A DNA stretch of 7,072 bases, from positions 1 through 7,072 of the forward strand of contig JAACDY010000197.1 in assembly GCA_009936675.1 (NCBI GenBank). Direction: 5' to 3'. A program made the position numbers and the translations under genes. Every line of letters begins with the position of its first letter. The stretch's first letter is position 1. Source of the DNA: Bacteroidota bacterium. GTDB lineage: Bacteria; Bacteroidota; Bacteroidia; Flavobacteriales; Flavobacteriaceae. Below are positions 6,412 through 7,072 of this stretch, one piece after another. Under the pieces are notes generated by a model. That model was not told the origin of the DNA. It saw only the letters and a program-made list of their open reading frames with translations, and did not search any database.

Positions 6412-6428
6412 AAAAAAATATATTTATT

Positions 6429-6503
6429 ATGCCTAGGATTGGGATTATTCTTACACTGATTGTCTATGTTTTTATGGGAATTTGTCTTTTGTTGATGCCT
6501 TGA
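6429..6503 (+). CDS. Possible 24-residue hydrophobic peptide
   Basis: ATG at 6429 opens a frame ending at TGA 6503. The product starts MPRIG and is then almost wholly hydrophobic (IILTLIVYVFMGICLLLMP), enough for one transmembrane helix with a basic residue at the N-side. A TAnnTTTG box sits just upstream, implying a short leader. Such short frames arise by chance in AT-rich DNA, and there is no overlap with a neighbour to support translation. It may be a small membrane peptide, a toxin-like peptide or noise. No family recognised. Confidence 0.3.
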   Translation: MPRIGIILTLIVYVFMGICLLLMP

Positions 6504-6560
6504 TTTTAGGGGTTTTTCAATAGAAAAAAAATCAAAATTTTTCTAAATCACTCAATTGAT

Positions 6561-6568
6561 TACATTTG
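6561..6568 (+). promoter_or_regulatory. Candidate Bacteroidota -7 promoter element (TACATTTG)
   Basis: TACATTTG matches TAnnTTTG and ends 22 bases before the ATG of the 40-residue ORF. The -33 region is T-rich (around 6538-6543) but lacks an exact TTTG. This supports, without proving, separate transcription of that ORF. Confidence 0.35.
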
Positions 6569-6590
6569 CTTTAAACTAAAAAAATTGCTC

Positions 6591-6713
6591 ATGCGACTGA
6601 TTGATAAGTTTGAAAAATTTCTCGATAAATCAGCTGATCAAGTTGGAGGATATAAAGTCTTGGTGGTCTTGGCTCTTGTTTTGGGCTATATTTTAGGATC
6701 TCTCTTCTCTTAG
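6591..6713 (+). CDS. Small single-pass membrane protein (40 aa), unrecognised
   Basis: ATG at 6591 opens a frame ending at TAG 6713. The N-terminal half (MRLIDKFEKFLDKSADQVGG) is charged and looks amphipathic; the C-terminal half (YKVLVVLALVLGYILGSLFS) is a clear transmembrane segment running to the end. This two-part design is typical of genuine small membrane proteins and less expected from random sequence. An A-rich leader and a TAnnTTTG box lie directly upstream. It ends 65 bases before the convergent stop of the DUF1643 gene, and no terminator hairpin is seen between them. Family unknown; function not assignable. Confidence 0.5.
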   Translation: MRLIDKFEKFLDKSADQVGGYKVLVVLALVLGYILGSLFS

Positions 6714-6778
6714 ACTTCCTTTTCTACTGCGATAAATTCCTGATTTTTGATATATAACTCTTTATGTGCATTGTTGTT

Positions 6779-7072
6779 TTAAAAAGACTTGAATGGGATT
6801 AATTCTGTTTGATGAGGGAGATAAAGTGGGTGTTTTGGAGAACCATTTTTATTGATACCAAAACAAAAAGCGTCAAAAAACATACGATCTGGCCATTGAG
6901 GGAAATCGGCAGCATTGCCCCACCCAAAAACAACTTTTTTGCACTTTTGCCGCATGCTCTTTAAATGCATTTCATTGATCGAATCTTTCTTGATGATTTT
7001 ATTTTTTAAAACCGATGGGTAAGGGGTAATGAAAGAGTGAACGTTTCCCAAATAAAACCCTCCATATCCCCA
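6779..7072 (-). CDS. DUF1643 family protein (C-terminal part, 5' end outside window)
   Basis: The minus-strand frame is open to the window edge and ends at TAA 6779, giving 97 residues. The TTG at 7051 is an internal codon: upstream residues WGYGGFYL continue the family pattern. DUF1643 landmarks are WGYGGFYLGNVHSFITPYP (1-19), the KCKKVVFGWGN segment (43-53) and the C-terminal FCFGINKNGSPKHPLYLP (69-86) with the HPLYLP signature. The expected N-terminal part with the LNPSTAD-like motif would lie beyond 7072. DUF1643 proteins are cytoplasmic and widespread in bacteria and phages; I know of no established biochemical role. It converges on the small 40-residue ORF and seems unrelated to the GMC operon. 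Confidence 0.85.
   Translation of the reverse strand, partial: WGYGGFYLGNVHSFITPYPSVLKNKIIKKDSINEMHLKSMRQKCKKVVFGWGNAADFPQWPDRMFFDAFCFGINKNGSPKHPLYLPHQTELIPFKSF

Larger units (their letters stand above)
5918..6428. other. Long intergenic stretch with decayed coding sequence and dyad symmetries
   Basis: This roughly 500-base stretch has no intact gene of normal size. Nearest the GMC start it is plain AT-rich sequence expected to hold the operon promoter; no full match to the Bacteroidota -33/-7 promoter is evident, only a weak TATTTTG on the minus strand (6034-6040). It also holds a 12-base palindrome (6004-6015), a 44-base imperfect dyad (6134-6177) and a frameshifted gene remnant (6170-6402), described separately. 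A small inverted repeat CTGCTT-6-AAGCAG (6247-6264) lies inside the remnant and lacks a T-run. Confidence 0.6.

Noticed and set aside
6714..6778. Bidirectional terminator between the 40-residue ORF and the DUF1643 gene
   Set aside because: I found no stem-loop with a following T-run in this 65-base gap; it is simply AT-rich.

Overview
The window looks like a chromosomal segment of a member of the Bacteroidota, most likely a flavobacterium-like or related marine or environmental lineage. The sequence is AT-rich. Translation starts follow A/T-rich leaders rather than strong Shine-Dalgarno sequences, and two intergenic sites match the Bacteroidota -7 promoter motif TAnnTTTG. The gene content also fits: a serine hydrolase directly upstream of the bacillithiol gene bshA, a Kazal-type lipoprotein, a gluconate-dehydrogenase-like GMC oxidoreductase and a DUF1643 protein. 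The lineage is inferred from these features; no 16S or other taxonomic marker is present.

Layout. Positions 1-1760 (+ strand) hold the C-terminal part of a beta-lactamase-fold serine hydrolase, followed after 11 bases by bshA. bshA runs convergently into a minus-strand gene block and overlaps its last gene by 13 bases. The block (5917 down to 1748) contains, in transcription order, a GMC oxidoreductase, a small Kazal-domain lipoprotein, a 52-residue two-helix membrane protein and a secreted penicillin-acylase-family Ntn hydrolase. The spacings are 9 bases, a 4-base ATGA overlap and an 11-base overlap, so the block reads as one translationally coupled operon. The 52-residue gene is easily missed because of its size, but its overlaps with both neighbours support it strongly.

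The stretch 5918-6778 is mostly non-coding or decayed. It holds a 12-base perfect palindrome upstream of the GMC gene, a 44-base imperfect dyad, a frameshifted remnant of an unrecognised membrane-protein gene (minus strand), and two tiny plus-strand ORFs encoding hydrophobic peptides (24 and 40 residues), each shortly downstream of a TAnnTTTG box. The right edge (6779-7072, minus strand) carries the C-terminal part of a DUF1643 protein.

How the genes may work together. BshA starts bacillithiol synthesis (glycosylation of L-malate with N-acetylglucosamine), and its neighbour belongs to a hydrolase group that in Bacteroidota is often fused to an N-acetylglucosaminidase-type GH3 domain. The minus-strand operon combines a redox enzyme with three envelope proteins. 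One possible reading is an envelope module that hydrolyses amide bonds, with the Kazal lipoprotein and two-helix protein as accessory or protective partners. That reading is inference; the gene order, overlaps and motifs are seen directly. The operon with its hidden small membrane protein is the most interesting unit in the window.
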